The notes under the pieces: model-generated
What the model saw: the letters and a program-made list of their open reading frames with translations, nothing else
Databases searched by the model: none
Told to the model about the DNA's origin: nothing
Shown here: positions 6,414 through 13,270 of the stretch, piece after piece
How the letters are laid out: each line of letters begins with the position of its first letter
How positions within the stretch are numbered: position 1 is the stretch's first letter
Translations under genes and position numbers: made by a program
NCBI GenBank assembly: GCA_937975585.1
Contig: CALJUC010000223.1
Span: 1-14,359, forward strand
Origin: an uncultured Moraxella sp.
GTDB lineage: Bacteria; Pseudomonadota; Gammaproteobacteria; Pseudomonadales; Moraxellaceae
Length of the DNA: 14,359 bases
Reading direction: 5' to 3'

Positions 6414-8159
6414 ATGGTTTCTTCCCCTCTTGCCGCGCGTTGGCAAACCTATCAGCGATTACTACGCTACTTGCTACCCTATTGGTGGGCAGTATTGTTG
6501 GTGATTGCAGGTTTTGCGCTCAATGCCGCGACCGAGATGATGGTCGCTAAACTCATGCAGTTTATCATTGATGCCATTAACCAACAGCGCCGCGAGTATA
6601 TGAATTTGTTCCCGGTGCTGATTGTATTGCTGTTTGTATTGCGTGGTATCGGTACGTTTGTCGGTAACTATTTTAGTGCGCTGATTTCGCGTAACTTGGT
6701 CTATCGATTACGTATTGAAGTGTTTGATAAATTACTGCTACTGCCAAGTAAGTTTTATCTAAGTCACTCAGCGGGTAATATTTCGTCAAAGTTGATTTTT
6801 GATGTGGAGCAAGTGACATCAGCGAGTACCGAAACGCTAAAAACCCTAGTACGCGATGGCTTAACGGTGTTAGGGTTATTGGGGTATTTGTTTTATCTTA
6901 ACTGGCGCTTGAGTCTGATTCTGTTTTTGGTGTTGCCACCAACCTTGTGGTTAGTGAAAAACGCCAGTAAAAAATTCCGTGGTTTTTCAAAAGACATTCA
7001 AGACTCGATGGGTGAGGTCAGTCATATCACCAATGAGGTGATTAATGGCTATCAGGTGGTAAAAAACTACGGTGGACAGGCGACCGAGCGACAACGTTTT
7101 CACGCAGCATCACTCAATAATTTGCAAAAAGGGCTTAAAATCGTCGTTACCAATAGTATTAACACGCCAACGATTCAGCTATTGATGGCGTGTGCGATGG
7201 CAGTCATTGTATGGTTGGCCCTACGCCCATCGATTATGGGCAGTGTGAGTGCGGGCGAGTTCGTGTCCTACTTGGTAGCAGCGGGTTTGTTAAGTAAGCC
7301 AGTGCGTGCGTTGACCGATATCAACCAAGGGTTACAGCGTGGACTTGCGGCCGCTGACTCAGTGTTTGTCTTACTTGATGAGCCTACAGAAGTCGATACC
7401 GGCACCTTAGCGCCGACGTTACAGGGTAATATTGAGTTTCGTGATGTTAGCGTGGTGTTTGACGATGGTAAAGCGGCTATCGAACAGTTTAATCTGTCCA
7501 TTCGTGCCGGTGAAACAGTTGCGCTAGTGGGGCGTAGTGGCGCGGGTAAGACGACCTTGGTTAATGCGCTAATGCGTAGTTTGGACGTAAGTGCCGGTCA
7601 AATTTACTTAGATGGGGTAGCCATTGATGCTATTACCCTGAATAGTCTGCGCTCACAAATCGCAAGCGTTAATCAGCAAGTAGTACTATTTAATACCTCT
7701 GTGGCCCACAATATAGGCTATGGTGAACTCAATACCAAATCGCGTGACCAAGTGATTGCGGCTGCTAAAGCGGCGTATGCTGATGAGTTTATCCAAAAAC
7801 TTCCCCAAGGCTATGACAGTGTGTTAGGGGCGGATGGTTTGCAGCTATCAGGCGGTCAGCGTCAGCGCGTGTCGATTGCCCGTGCCTTGCTAAAAGATGC
7901 GCCCATTCTAATTTTGGATGAGGCGACCAGTGCGCTTGACAATGAGTCAGAGTTTTTTATCCAAAAAGCACTGGAAACGGTCATGCAAGGGCGTACCACG
8001 ATTGTGATTGCGCACCGTCTGACCACCATTCAAAATGCCGATAAAATTGTGGTGATGGATGCGGGGCGTATTGTAGAGATGGGTACCCATGATGAACTAC
8101 TTGCACAGCATGGCATGTATGCCAAACTCTATGCGCGTGATTTTGACGAAAATTTTTAA
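6414..8159 (+). CDS. msbA: Lipid A export ABC transporter MsbA
   Basis: Homodimeric inner-membrane flippase that uses ATP to move core-lipid A to the periplasmic leaflet. From the ATG at 6414 the protein has 581 residues, essentially the E. coli length (582). An in-frame TTG at 6318 would add 32 residues without an MsbA-like sequence, so I chose 6414, which is preceded by TAAGGTAAAG (6401-6410). Residues 1-310 are the six-helix transmembrane domain. The nucleotide-binding domain has Walker A GRSGAGKT (373-380), Q-loop Gln421, signature LSGGQ (478-482), Walker B ILILDEA (498-504) and switch His534 (IAHR). It lies between exbD (116 bases upstream) and lpxK (61 bases downstream), so the flippase and lipid A synthesis are linked. 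A generic ABC exporter is possible but far less likely in this context. Confidence 0.95.
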   Translation: MVSSPLAARWQTYQRLLRYLLPYWWAVLLVIAGFALNAATEMMVAKLMQFIIDAINQQRREYMNLFPVLIVLLFVLRGIGTFVGNYFSALISRNLVYRLRIEVFDKLLLLPSKFYLSHSAGNISSKLIFDVEQVTSASTETLKTLVRDGLTVLGLLGYLFYLNWRLSLILFLVLPPTLWLVKNASKKFRGFSKDIQDSMGEVSHITNEVINGYQVVKNYGGQATERQRFHAASLNNLQKGLKIVVTNSINTPTIQLLMACAMAVIVWLALRPSIMGSVSAGEFVSYLVAAGLLSKPVRALTDINQGLQRGLAAADSVFVLLDEPTEVDTGTLAPTLQGNIEFRDVSVVFDDGKAAIEQFNLSIRAGETVALVGRSGAGKTTLVNALMRSLDVSAGQIYLDGVAIDAITLNSLRSQIASVNQQVVLFNTSVAHNIGYGELNTKSRDQVIAAAKAAYADEFIQKLPQGYDSVLGADGLQLSGGQRQRVSIARALLKDAPILILDEATSALDNESEFFIQKALETVMQGRTTIVIAHRLTTIQNADKIVVMDAGRIVEMGTHDELLAQHGMYAKLYARDFDENF

Positions 8160-8220
8160 AAAAAGCTAAAAGCTCAGATGAATACTTAATAAACACTAAG
8201 TAGTTGGCAAAGGATAGACA

Positions 8221-9372
8221 ATGGAGCAGTGGTTAACTGCCGCTTGGCAACGCAAAGCCGTTTGGTTATGGTTGTTTTTGCCTTTGACGTGGCTGTATCA
8301 GCTAATCAGTTGGGTCAATAAAAAAGCCTATGACTGGGGGTTAAAGCGCGTATATTATCCACGCGTACCGGTGCTAGTAATTGGTAATATTACCGTTGGC
8401 GGTAGTGGCAAAACCCCATTTATCATTGCCTTGGTCAAGTATCTGCAACAAAAATCCATTCGGGTCGGGGTGATTAGCCGCGGTTATGGTGGTGATACCA
8501 GTCAGATGCCCACCATTGTGACTCCGCAATCGCGTCCTAGTGAAGTCGGTGATGAGCCGTGTCTGATCGTGCAATCAACGATTGATAGTGCAAGCAATAA
8601 TCGCATGGGTGTACCGATGGCGGTATGCCCGAATCGTGGGCAAGCGATTGACTTACTGCTAGAGCGGTTTTCGGATACACAGCTGATTTTGGCCGATGAT
8701 GGGCTTCAGCATTATGCGCTTGATCGGGATCATAATTGGATTGTAGTGGATAGTGACCGTGGATTTGGCACGGCGCAAGTGTTGCCAGTTGGTTTTTTGC
8801 GTGAGCCAGTCAAACGCCTGGTGCAACCACATACCACCGTGGTATTTCACCAAAAAAACTGGCAGCAGGCACTGAGTTTTTTACCCAAGACGATTGGCAA
8901 TCAGCTTCAGCAAAGGGGCGATATAACGCATCTTATGCGTCTTGTCGAGCAACCACTGCAACCCTTATTTAACCCTTTTGACCAGCAAGGTAATAGGCAA
9001 GATAGCCGCCAACAGGCGATTGAAACTAGCGCGCAACTAGTGCCACAAACCGTGATTGCGATGACCGGCATTGGCTATCCACAGCGTTTTTTTAATAGCT
9101 TAAAGCAGTTAGGGTTTAGCTTGGTTGAGCAGCCATTCAATGATCACCATGATTTTAGCTTAGCAGATTTTGCCGCCTTGCCAACAGATTTACCGATTGT
9201 GGTCACTGGCAAAGATGCCGTTAAGCTACGGATTTTGTTACAGCAAGATAGCAGTGAATTAGCCAAACAACTCAGTGCGCGAATTTGGGTGTTGCCTGTC
9301 GAAGCAAGCTTATCGCCACAAGTTTATCAGGCACTGGATAAGCAATTACGCGAGTTTGCGCTGCTAGGTTAG
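8221..9372 (+). CDS. lpxK: Tetraacyldisaccharide 4'-kinase LpxK
   Basis: Phosphorylates the 4' position of the lipid A disaccharide with ATP, the sixth step of the Raetz pathway, at the cytoplasmic face of the inner membrane. An N-terminal hydrophobic helix (about 13-31) anchors it. Then come the P-loop GGSGKTP (60-66), ISRGYGG (85-91), the DDGLQH motif (159-164) characteristic of the family, and C-terminal MTGIGYPQRFF (281-291), DHHDF (308-312) and TGKDAVK (329-335). At 383 residues it is longer than E. coli LpxK (328). Part of the excess is a Gln-rich, low-complexity stretch at about 245-275. AAGGA (8210-8214) precedes the ATG well. kdsB follows 43 bases on. The small Trm112-like gene (ycaR) found between lpxK and kdsB in enterics is absent. 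Confidence 0.96.
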   Translation: MEQWLTAAWQRKAVWLWLFLPLTWLYQLISWVNKKAYDWGLKRVYYPRVPVLVIGNITVGGSGKTPFIIALVKYLQQKSIRVGVISRGYGGDTSQMPTIVTPQSRPSEVGDEPCLIVQSTIDSASNNRMGVPMAVCPNRGQAIDLLLERFSDTQLILADDGLQHYALDRDHNWIVVDSDRGFGTAQVLPVGFLREPVKRLVQPHTTVVFHQKNWQQALSFLPKTIGNQLQQRGDITHLMRLVEQPLQPLFNPFDQQGNRQDSRQQAIETSAQLVPQTVIAMTGIGYPQRFFNSLKQLGFSLVEQPFNDHHDFSLADFAALPTDLPIVVTGKDAVKLRILLQQDSSELAKQLSARIWVLPVEASLSPQVYQALDKQLREFALLG

Positions 9373-9415
9373 ATTGATTAGGCAACGACCATAACAATAA
9401 CCATAGGATACGATT

Positions 9416-10234
9416 ATGCAAAAACATCTTGTCATCCCAGCCCGCCTGAAAAGCACACGCTTACCGAACAAACCCCTACTAGAAATTCACGGCAAACCCA
9501 TGATTTTATGGGTGATTGACCGTGCGGTTGCGGTGCAGCAAGCGGGTATTGCCGACGATATCTTTGTGGCGACTGACAGCGAGCAGATTGTCCAAGTATG
9601 CCAAGCTTATTGCCAAGAAAACCAGCTAAACGTTAATATTGTGATGACGCGTGCCGATCATGCCTCGGGTACAGACCGATTGGCGGAAGTGGCACAATTA
9701 CAAAATTGGGACGCTGATGATGTCGTGATTAATATGCAAGGCGATGAGCCATTGGTACCAACGACATTGATTGAACAAGTAACTAATTTGTTATTGAAAA
9801 AAACCGATTGCGTGATGGCAACACTGGCTGAGCCGATTTTGACGTATGAAGAGTTTAATCGCCCATCTGTGGTAAAAGTGGTAAAAAGCTTAGACAATGA
9901 AGCGCTATATTTTAGCCGTGCGCCAATCCCTTGTAATCGCGATGTCGCAATGGCGGATACGCCACCGGCTGATAGTGCGATACCTGAGAATGCGTTACGT
10001 CATCTCGGTTTATACGCGTATCGAGTTAACTTGTTACAGCAGTTTAGCGCGTGGCAACAGGGTGTGTTAGAGCAGTTAGAAAGCCTTGAACAGTTACGCA
10101 TTATGGAACACGGTTTTCGCATTGCTATTGACGTGGCAACGGTGGCATTACCGGCAGGCGTGGATACCCAAGCTGACTTAGACCGATTGAATGCGATGGA
10201 CTTAACCCAGTTTACTACCCATATGCAGGCATAA
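9416..10234 (+). CDS. kdsB: 3-deoxy-manno-octulosonate cytidylyltransferase KdsB
   Basis: Activates KDO with CTP to CMP-KDO, the donor for the inner core of lipopolysaccharide; cytosolic. The 272 residues start with the nucleotide-binding signature VIPARLKSTRLPNKPL (6-21). ATDSEQI (52-58), MTRADHASGTDRLAE (77-91) and the metal-binding VINMQGDEPL (104-113) follow. The later part holds YFSRAPIPCNRD and HLGLYAYR, then the C-terminal ESLEQLRIMEHG, all family hallmarks. It is about 20 residues longer than E. coli KdsB (248), mostly through a small insertion after CNRD and a longer tail. AGGA at 9405-9408 is the ribosome site. It is the last gene of the plus-strand envelope block, and a strong terminator follows 25 bases after the stop. 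Confidence 0.97.
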   Translation: MQKHLVIPARLKSTRLPNKPLLEIHGKPMILWVIDRAVAVQQAGIADDIFVATDSEQIVQVCQAYCQENQLNVNIVMTRADHASGTDRLAEVAQLQNWDADDVVINMQGDEPLVPTTLIEQVTNLLLKKTDCVMATLAEPILTYEEFNRPSVVKVVKSLDNEALYFSRAPIPCNRDVAMADTPPADSAIPENALRHLGLYAYRVNLLQQFSAWQQGVLEQLESLEQLRIMEHGFRIAIDVATVALPAGVDTQADLDRLNAMDLTQFTTHMQA

Positions 10235-10259
10235 TATTTTTGGAAAGGTTTGGACAAAG

Positions 10260-10297
10260 AAAAAGCCGTTACTATCTTGAATAGTAACGGCTTTTTT
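10260..10297. terminator. Bidirectional intrinsic terminator between kdsB and the oxidoreductase gene
   Basis: An 11-bp perfect stem, GCCGTTACTAT / ATAGTAACGGC (10265-10275 with 10281-10291), has a 5-base loop CTTGA. It is flanked by A5 on the left and T6 on the right. Each strand thus gives a GC-containing hairpin followed by a U-run, so it can stop transcription from kdsB (plus) and from the convergent oxidoreductase gene (minus). Confidence 0.95.
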
Positions 10298-10316
10298 ATA
10301 CACGAAGGCTAAAAGA

Positions 10317-11315
10317 CTAGGCGTTTAGCGAAAATACATCTAGCTGTGGTACCAGCGCTAAGGATTGTAAGCGTGCGTCATTGTCATAGATATTACAGGT
10401 GACAATCATCTCATCGGGTTGTAAGCCTTGGATAAAGGCTTGCAAACGCGGGCGCACATTATCGACACTGCCAACAAAGGATACCGAGAAAGCGGTTTCT
10501 ACCAAATGCTTTTCTGCCGGTGACCAAACGCCTTCCATCGTTTCAATCGGTGGTGGCACGGCTTGCGGTTTGCCACGACGCAGATTGATAAAGCTTTGTT
10601 GCGCCGAGGTGTAATGATAACGCGCGTTTTGGTCGGTATCCGCTAACAATAAACTTGCGCCAACCATCACGTATGGCTTGTCCAAATAGGCCGATGGTTT
10701 AAAGTTTTCACGGTACAATTGTACCGCTTGTTGTAACATCTGTGGGGCAAAGTGCGAGGCAAACGCATACGGCAAACCATACGCTGCGGCTAGGCTTGCG
10801 CCAAATAACGACGAGCCCAAAATCCAAACCGGCACGTTCAATCCATTGGCGGGCATGGCGGTGACCGTTTGGTCGGATAATGGCGCAAAGTAGCTCATTA
10901 GTTCACGCACATCTTGCGGAAAATTGTCCGCATCATGCATGGTGCGACGCAATGCGCGAAATGTTGCACCATCAGTACCTGGGGCACGCCCAAGCCCTAA
11001 ATCAATACGCTCCCCGTATAGCGCAGCCAATGTACCAAACTGCTCAGCCACGACCAAAGGCGCGTGATTGGGTAGCATAATACCGCCCGAACCGATACGG
11101 ATTTTGTTGGTGTTAGCACCAATGTAAGCCAATAATACGCTGGTGGCAGTACTGGCAATACCGGGCATATTGTGATGTTCAGCGAGCCAATAGCGATTTA
11201 ACCCAATGCGTTCTGCCGTTTGCGCGATTTTAGCAGCGTTATGTAGCGCTGTACTTGGCGTGCTGCCTTGGGCAACCGGCACAAGGTCAAGAAATGATAA
11301 GGGAATGTTAGTCAT
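10317..11315 (-). CDS. Luciferase-like flavin-dependent oxidoreductase (YhbW-like, LLM class)
   Basis: A 332-residue TIM-barrel protein of the bacterial-luciferase superfamily, in the subgroup of E. coli YhbW (335 aa). Visible hallmarks are LSFLDLVPVAQGST near the N-terminus, RYWLAEHHNMPGIASTAT (41-58), IRIGSGGIMLPNHAPL (72-87), and GERIDLGLGRAPGTD (101-115) in the flavin-binding face. It presumably uses reduced FMN, but the physiological substrate of this subgroup is not established and I do not assign one. The start is supported by AAGG (11322-11325 on the opposite strand). It is 185 bases downstream of a CysB-type regulator on the same strand, and the shared terminator is just past its stop. 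Alkanesulfonate monooxygenase SsuD belongs to the same superfamily, but these motifs are not SsuD's. Confidence 0.88.
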   Translation of the reverse strand: MTNIPLSFLDLVPVAQGSTPSTALHNAAKIAQTAERIGLNRYWLAEHHNMPGIASTATSVLLAYIGANTNKIRIGSGGIMLPNHAPLVVAEQFGTLAALYGERIDLGLGRAPGTDGATFRALRRTMHDADNFPQDVRELMSYFAPLSDQTVTAMPANGLNVPVWILGSSLFGASLAAAYGLPYAFASHFAPQMLQQAVQLYRENFKPSAYLDKPYVMVGASLLLADTDQNARYHYTSAQQSFINLRRGKPQAVPPPIETMEGVWSPAEKHLVETAFSVSFVGSVDNVRPRLQAFIQGLQPDEMIVTCNIYDNDARLQSLALVPQLDVFSLNA

Positions 11316-11349
11316 AATAGGCCTTTATACATGAATGTTTATCATCAAT

Positions 11350-11364
11350 CTGTTTTATAAACAG
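11350..11364. promoter_or_regulatory. Dyad before the oxidoreductase gene
   Basis: CTGTTT-TAT-AAACAG is a perfect 6+6 bp dyad centred about 42 bases upstream of the oxidoreductase start. Its position suits an operator or promoter-proximal protein site. The neighbouring CysB-type LysR protein is one candidate binder, though the dyad is not an obvious T-N11-A LysR box. Chance occurrence in AT-rich DNA is possible. Confidence 0.3.
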
Positions 11365-11419
11365 CTAAATTGAATAATGATAAAAGATAGGTGTTACCCG
11401 ATATAAAGGCAAATAGGGT

Positions 11420-11475
11420 AAAAATCAACTCGCCAAGCTATATTCGGGATAGCTTGATTTTGAACAGCTTGGCGA
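11420..11475 (-). terminator. Overlapping alternative hairpins with T-run after the LysR gene
   Basis: Three segments compete here. TCGCCAAGCT (11430-11439) pairs perfectly over 10 bp with AGCTTGGCGA (11466-11475). Its inner part, extended to CAAGCTAT (11434-11441), also pairs perfectly over 8 bp with ATAGCTTG (11449-11456). On the minus strand the shared arm is read last and is followed by GTTGA and then five T (11424-11420). This is a plausible intrinsic terminator for the LysR gene, 25 bases after its stop, and also a leader structure before the oxidoreductase gene. Because the two hairpins exclude each other, attenuation is possible; that is inference. Confidence 0.55.
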
Positions 11476-11500
11476 TACTATAGGGGATTTTAATAAACTA

Positions 11501-12430
11501 TTAAGCAAACTGGGTTTGGCAAATATCAATAAATGCCTTACCAAAACTACGAATGTCACCATCGGCGCGGGTCGCAATCCAGGTAATATGCTTACCAAAG
11601 ACTTTGGTCGGGATTTTGACTAAGTTGCGATAATGCTCACCCTCAAATGCCATCTCAGCAATCGTCCCAATACCCATACCAAGACCGACATAGGTACTAA
11701 TCACATCCGCATCGAGCGCGGTTAGGACGATATTTGGCGTAATACCGGCCTCACGGAAGGTTTTATCAATCGCACTTCGCCCCGTAAATCCACCATGATA
11801 GGTGATAATTGGATAATCCTTTAAGATATCAAGATTATCGAGATAGTCGAGGCTCGCCAGTTCATGTTCCATTGGCACAATGATATGGTGATGCCAGTCA
11901 TAATAGCGGATACAATGTAGATGATCTTTGGTCAATAACGACTCGGTCGCGATACCGATATCGGCTTGACCCTGTTCAACCAAATTCGCAATGGACTCTG
12001 GATCAGCTTGCTGCAAAATCAAACGCACATTGGGGAATTTTTCTTTAAAGCGTTGCACCACCCAAGGCAAAACATAGCGTGCTTGGGTATGCGTAGTGGC
12101 AATTGACAGCTCGCCTGTCGTGGGATTTTGAAAATCTAGGGTCAAATTTTCAATGGTACGAATTTCCACAAAAATCTTTTCGATATGTGGCAATAATTGC
12201 TCACCAATCGCTGACAACCCAACCAAGCGTTTGCCTTGGCGCACAAATACTTCGGCTCTTAATTGGCTTTCTAGCGCGGCAATATGTTTACTCAAGCTTG
12301 ATTGACTGGTGTGGAGAACTTTGGCAGCTTGACTGAGGTTGTAGTTGTTAATGACTGTTTGCCAGACCGTTTCTAGCTGTTTGAGTTGAATTTGCAAGTG
12401 ACGTTGGTTGATGACAATATTGACTGCCAT
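11501..12430 (-). CDS. LysR-type transcriptional regulator, CysB family
   Basis: A 309-residue LysR regulator resembling CysB/Cbl, which control sulfate and alkanesulfonate sulfur assimilation in response to acetylserine or sulfur compounds. The winged helix-turn-helix is at about 31-52 (NLSQAAKVLHTSQSSLSKHI). The effector domain carries CysB hallmarks: IATTHTQARYVLP (110-122), whose Thr/Gln residues line the ligand pocket in CysB; GFTGRSAID (214-222); and LTALDADVISTYVGLGMGIG (236-255). About 13 residues precede the usual CysB N-terminus. AAGG lies 10 bases before the ATG. It sits between hicB-like (79 bases upstream) and the flavin oxidoreductase, both on the same strand. Whether it is the genome's main CysB or a paralogue cannot be told from this window; no cys genes are near. 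Confidence 0.88.
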   Translation of the reverse strand: MAVNIVINQRHLQIQLKQLETVWQTVINNYNLSQAAKVLHTSQSSLSKHIAALESQLRAEVFVRQGKRLVGLSAIGEQLLPHIEKIFVEIRTIENLTLDFQNPTTGELSIATTHTQARYVLPWVVQRFKEKFPNVRLILQQADPESIANLVEQGQADIGIATESLLTKDHLHCIRYYDWHHHIIVPMEHELASLDYLDNLDILKDYPIITYHGGFTGRSAIDKTFREAGITPNIVLTALDADVISTYVGLGMGIGTIAEMAFEGEHYRNLVKIPTKVFGKHITWIATRADGDIRSFGKAFIDICQTQFA

Positions 12431-12503
12431 ATCGGATAAGCCTTAAAAAAGTAAGTACAAAAGGACAAAAACCACCACGATGAGCGATGAAAAAGTCTTT
12501 GCT

Positions 12504-12527
12504 CAATCATCATTGATGCAATGATTG
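12504..12527. repeat. Inverted repeat at the 3' end of the hicB-like gene
   Basis: CAATCAT (12504-12510) and ATGATTG (12521-12527) form a perfect 7-bp pair around a 10-base centre, overlapping the hicB-like stop codon. On the minus strand five T follow about 9 bases later, too far for a standard terminator. A competing 5-bp pair TGAGC/GCTCA spans 12481-12505. It may be a weak terminator or message-end structure. Confidence 0.25.
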
Positions 12528-12932
12528 TGCCTCATCCACGTGCATGGCATTTGCTAGATAATACTTGAGGGCATTAGCCACGACTTTATCAAGTGGCATA
12601 TCTTGAAAGGCATGGTGTAGTTGCTCGTGCAAGTGAACCGGTAATTGTACCGTTAATTGCTTGGTTGCACCAGTCAGACGTGTGGTATCAATATTGACAA
12701 TCGCCCAAGTGAGACCGGCATACAACGGATTATCAAGGTGTTGTCCCACAGGGCTAGGGCATGGAATCGGCAAATCCTGCATGATTAACTGATGCAGATG
12801 ATTGAGCAGAATCATACGTGCATTTGATACGGCTTCAGCGATAGTGTCACCAGTCGTGGTCAACGTGTCAATATCAGGTACCACAACCTGGTATTGGCCA
12901 TCACGATAATAAATTGCAATCGGGTATTGCAT
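12510..12932 (-). CDS. Solitary HicB-family antitoxin-like protein
   Basis: A 140-residue two-domain protein. The N-terminal part has the HicB partial RNase H-like fold (YPIAIYYRDGQYQVVVPDID, 3-22, then TTGDTIAEAVSNARMILLNHL, 26-46). The WAIVNIDTTRL stretch (76-86) and a C-terminal ribbon-helix-helix (KQLTVQLPVHLHEQL, 91-105, on to about 126) complete the HicB pattern. HicB proteins neutralise the mRNA interferase HicA and repress their own operon through the RHH domain. I searched both sides for a roughly 60-residue HicA reading frame with its Gly-Ser-His motif and saw none: 79 bases separate it from the LysR gene, and the 338 bases upstream hold no such frame. It is therefore an orphan, perhaps a stand-alone repressor. 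AGAGGA precedes the ATG. Confidence 0.82.
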   Translation of the reverse strand: MQYPIAIYYRDGQYQVVVPDIDTLTTTGDTIAEAVSNARMILLNHLHQLIMQDLPIPCPSPVGQHLDNPLYAGLTWAIVNIDTTRLTGATKQLTVQLPVHLHEQLHHAFQDMPLDKVVANALKYYLANAMHVDEAQSLHQ

Positions 12933-12974
12933 ACCGGTTCCTCTAGTAAAAAGTCACAATCCTTGACATGCCGA

Positions 12975-12983
12975 ATTATATCA
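12975..12983 (-). promoter_or_regulatory. Extended -10 promoter for the hicB-like gene
   Basis: On the minus strand TGATATAAT reads as a perfect -10 hexamer with the TG extension, 42 bases before the ATG, implying a leader of roughly 35 bases. The -35 region (about 12998-13003) is poor, as is common with extended -10 promoters. A second, weaker extended -10, TGCTATACT, lies further upstream near 13023-13031. Confidence 0.5.
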
Positions 12984-12986
12984 ATG

Positions 12987-12998
12987 GTTTAATTAAAC
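12987..12998. promoter_or_regulatory. 12-bp palindrome in the hicB promoter spacer
   Basis: GTTTAATTAAAC is a perfect palindrome lying between the proposed -10 and -35 positions of the hicB-like gene. A repressor bound here would block RNA polymerase. HicB-type RHH proteins bind palindromic operators at their own promoters, so autoregulation is the obvious guess. The sequence is AT-rich, so chance remains possible. Confidence 0.4.
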
Positions 12999-13011
12999 AT
13001 TCTAATGAATT

Positions 13012-13068
13012 TATCTTGTTAGTATAGCATAATTTACTAAAGAAATTATAAGGTTGTAAAACAAGATA
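13012..13068. repeat. 9-bp inverted repeat enclosing nested dyads
   Basis: TATCTTGTT (13012-13020) is the exact reverse complement of AACAAGATA (13060-13068). Inside lie ATAATTT/AAATTAT (13029-13035 with 13043-13049) and TTAGTA/TACTAA (13019-13024 with 13035-13040). It could be a cluster of protein sites in a divergent promoter region or a cruciform-prone segment. There is no coding sequence across it. Confidence 0.4.
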
Positions 13069-13162
13069 TTTTAATTGCCCTCATGGCATCCTTGAAGCCG
13101 TGATTAACAGTAAAATCAAGGTATTGTTACGCACTAAATTTGCCCGAATAATGAATTTTAAC

Positions 13163-13190
13163 TTGTACCGCATGGCAAATTCGCTACAAT
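13163..13190 (+). promoter_or_regulatory. Possible promoter of the AmpG-like gene
   Basis: TTGTAC (13163-13168) and TACAAT (13185-13190) are separated by 16 bases. The -10 matches 5 of 6 bases; the -35 only half. Transcription would start near 13197, leaving a leader of about 74 bases that contains the GGCAAATTTGCC palindrome. Confidence 0.35.
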
Positions 13191-13239
13191 AGCCAAACGA
13201 TAAATACCGCCCATGACATTGATGTGATGGAAAAAAACT

Positions 13240-13251
13240 GGCAAATTTGCC
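13240..13251. promoter_or_regulatory. GGCAAATTTGCC palindrome before the AmpG-like gene
   Basis: This perfect 12-bp palindrome ends 19 bases before the ATG, inside the presumed leader. A near copy, GGCAAATTCGC, lies at 13174-13184 directly against the candidate -10 box, and a half copy, AAATTTGCC, at 13136-13144. Three related motifs around one start suggest an operator set for an unidentified regulator. Confidence 0.4.
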
Positions 13252-13270
13252 TTGTGTAATAGAGTGTGTA

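Larger units (their letters stand above)
12933..13270. other. Divergent intergenic region, AT-rich and dyad-rich
   Basis: These 338 bases separate the leftward hicB-like gene from the rightward AmpG-like gene. No convincing reading frame lies in them: a possible 89-codon minus-strand frame (13081-13350) starts inside the permease gene and has no recognisable protein features. The left half (to about 13075) is strongly AT-rich and holds the hicB promoter and several inverted repeats. The right half carries a possible promoter for the permease and repeated GGCAAATT-type motifs. No tRNA, small-RNA terminator or mobile-element end is apparent. Confidence 0.7.

Noticed and set aside
8183..8202. 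TACTTA/TAAGTA inverted repeat between msbA and lpxK
   Set aside because: Only 6 bp of AT-rich stem with no T-run; too weak to call a terminator or operator.
12431..12509. Possible hicA toxin gene next to the hicB-like gene
   Set aside because: The gap is 79 bases, too short, and no frame with HicA motifs exists here or in the upstream 338 bases.
12963..12991. TTGACA as the -35 of a rightward promoter
   Set aside because: No -10-like hexamer lies 16-18 bases downstream; the nearest AT-rich box is only a few bases away.
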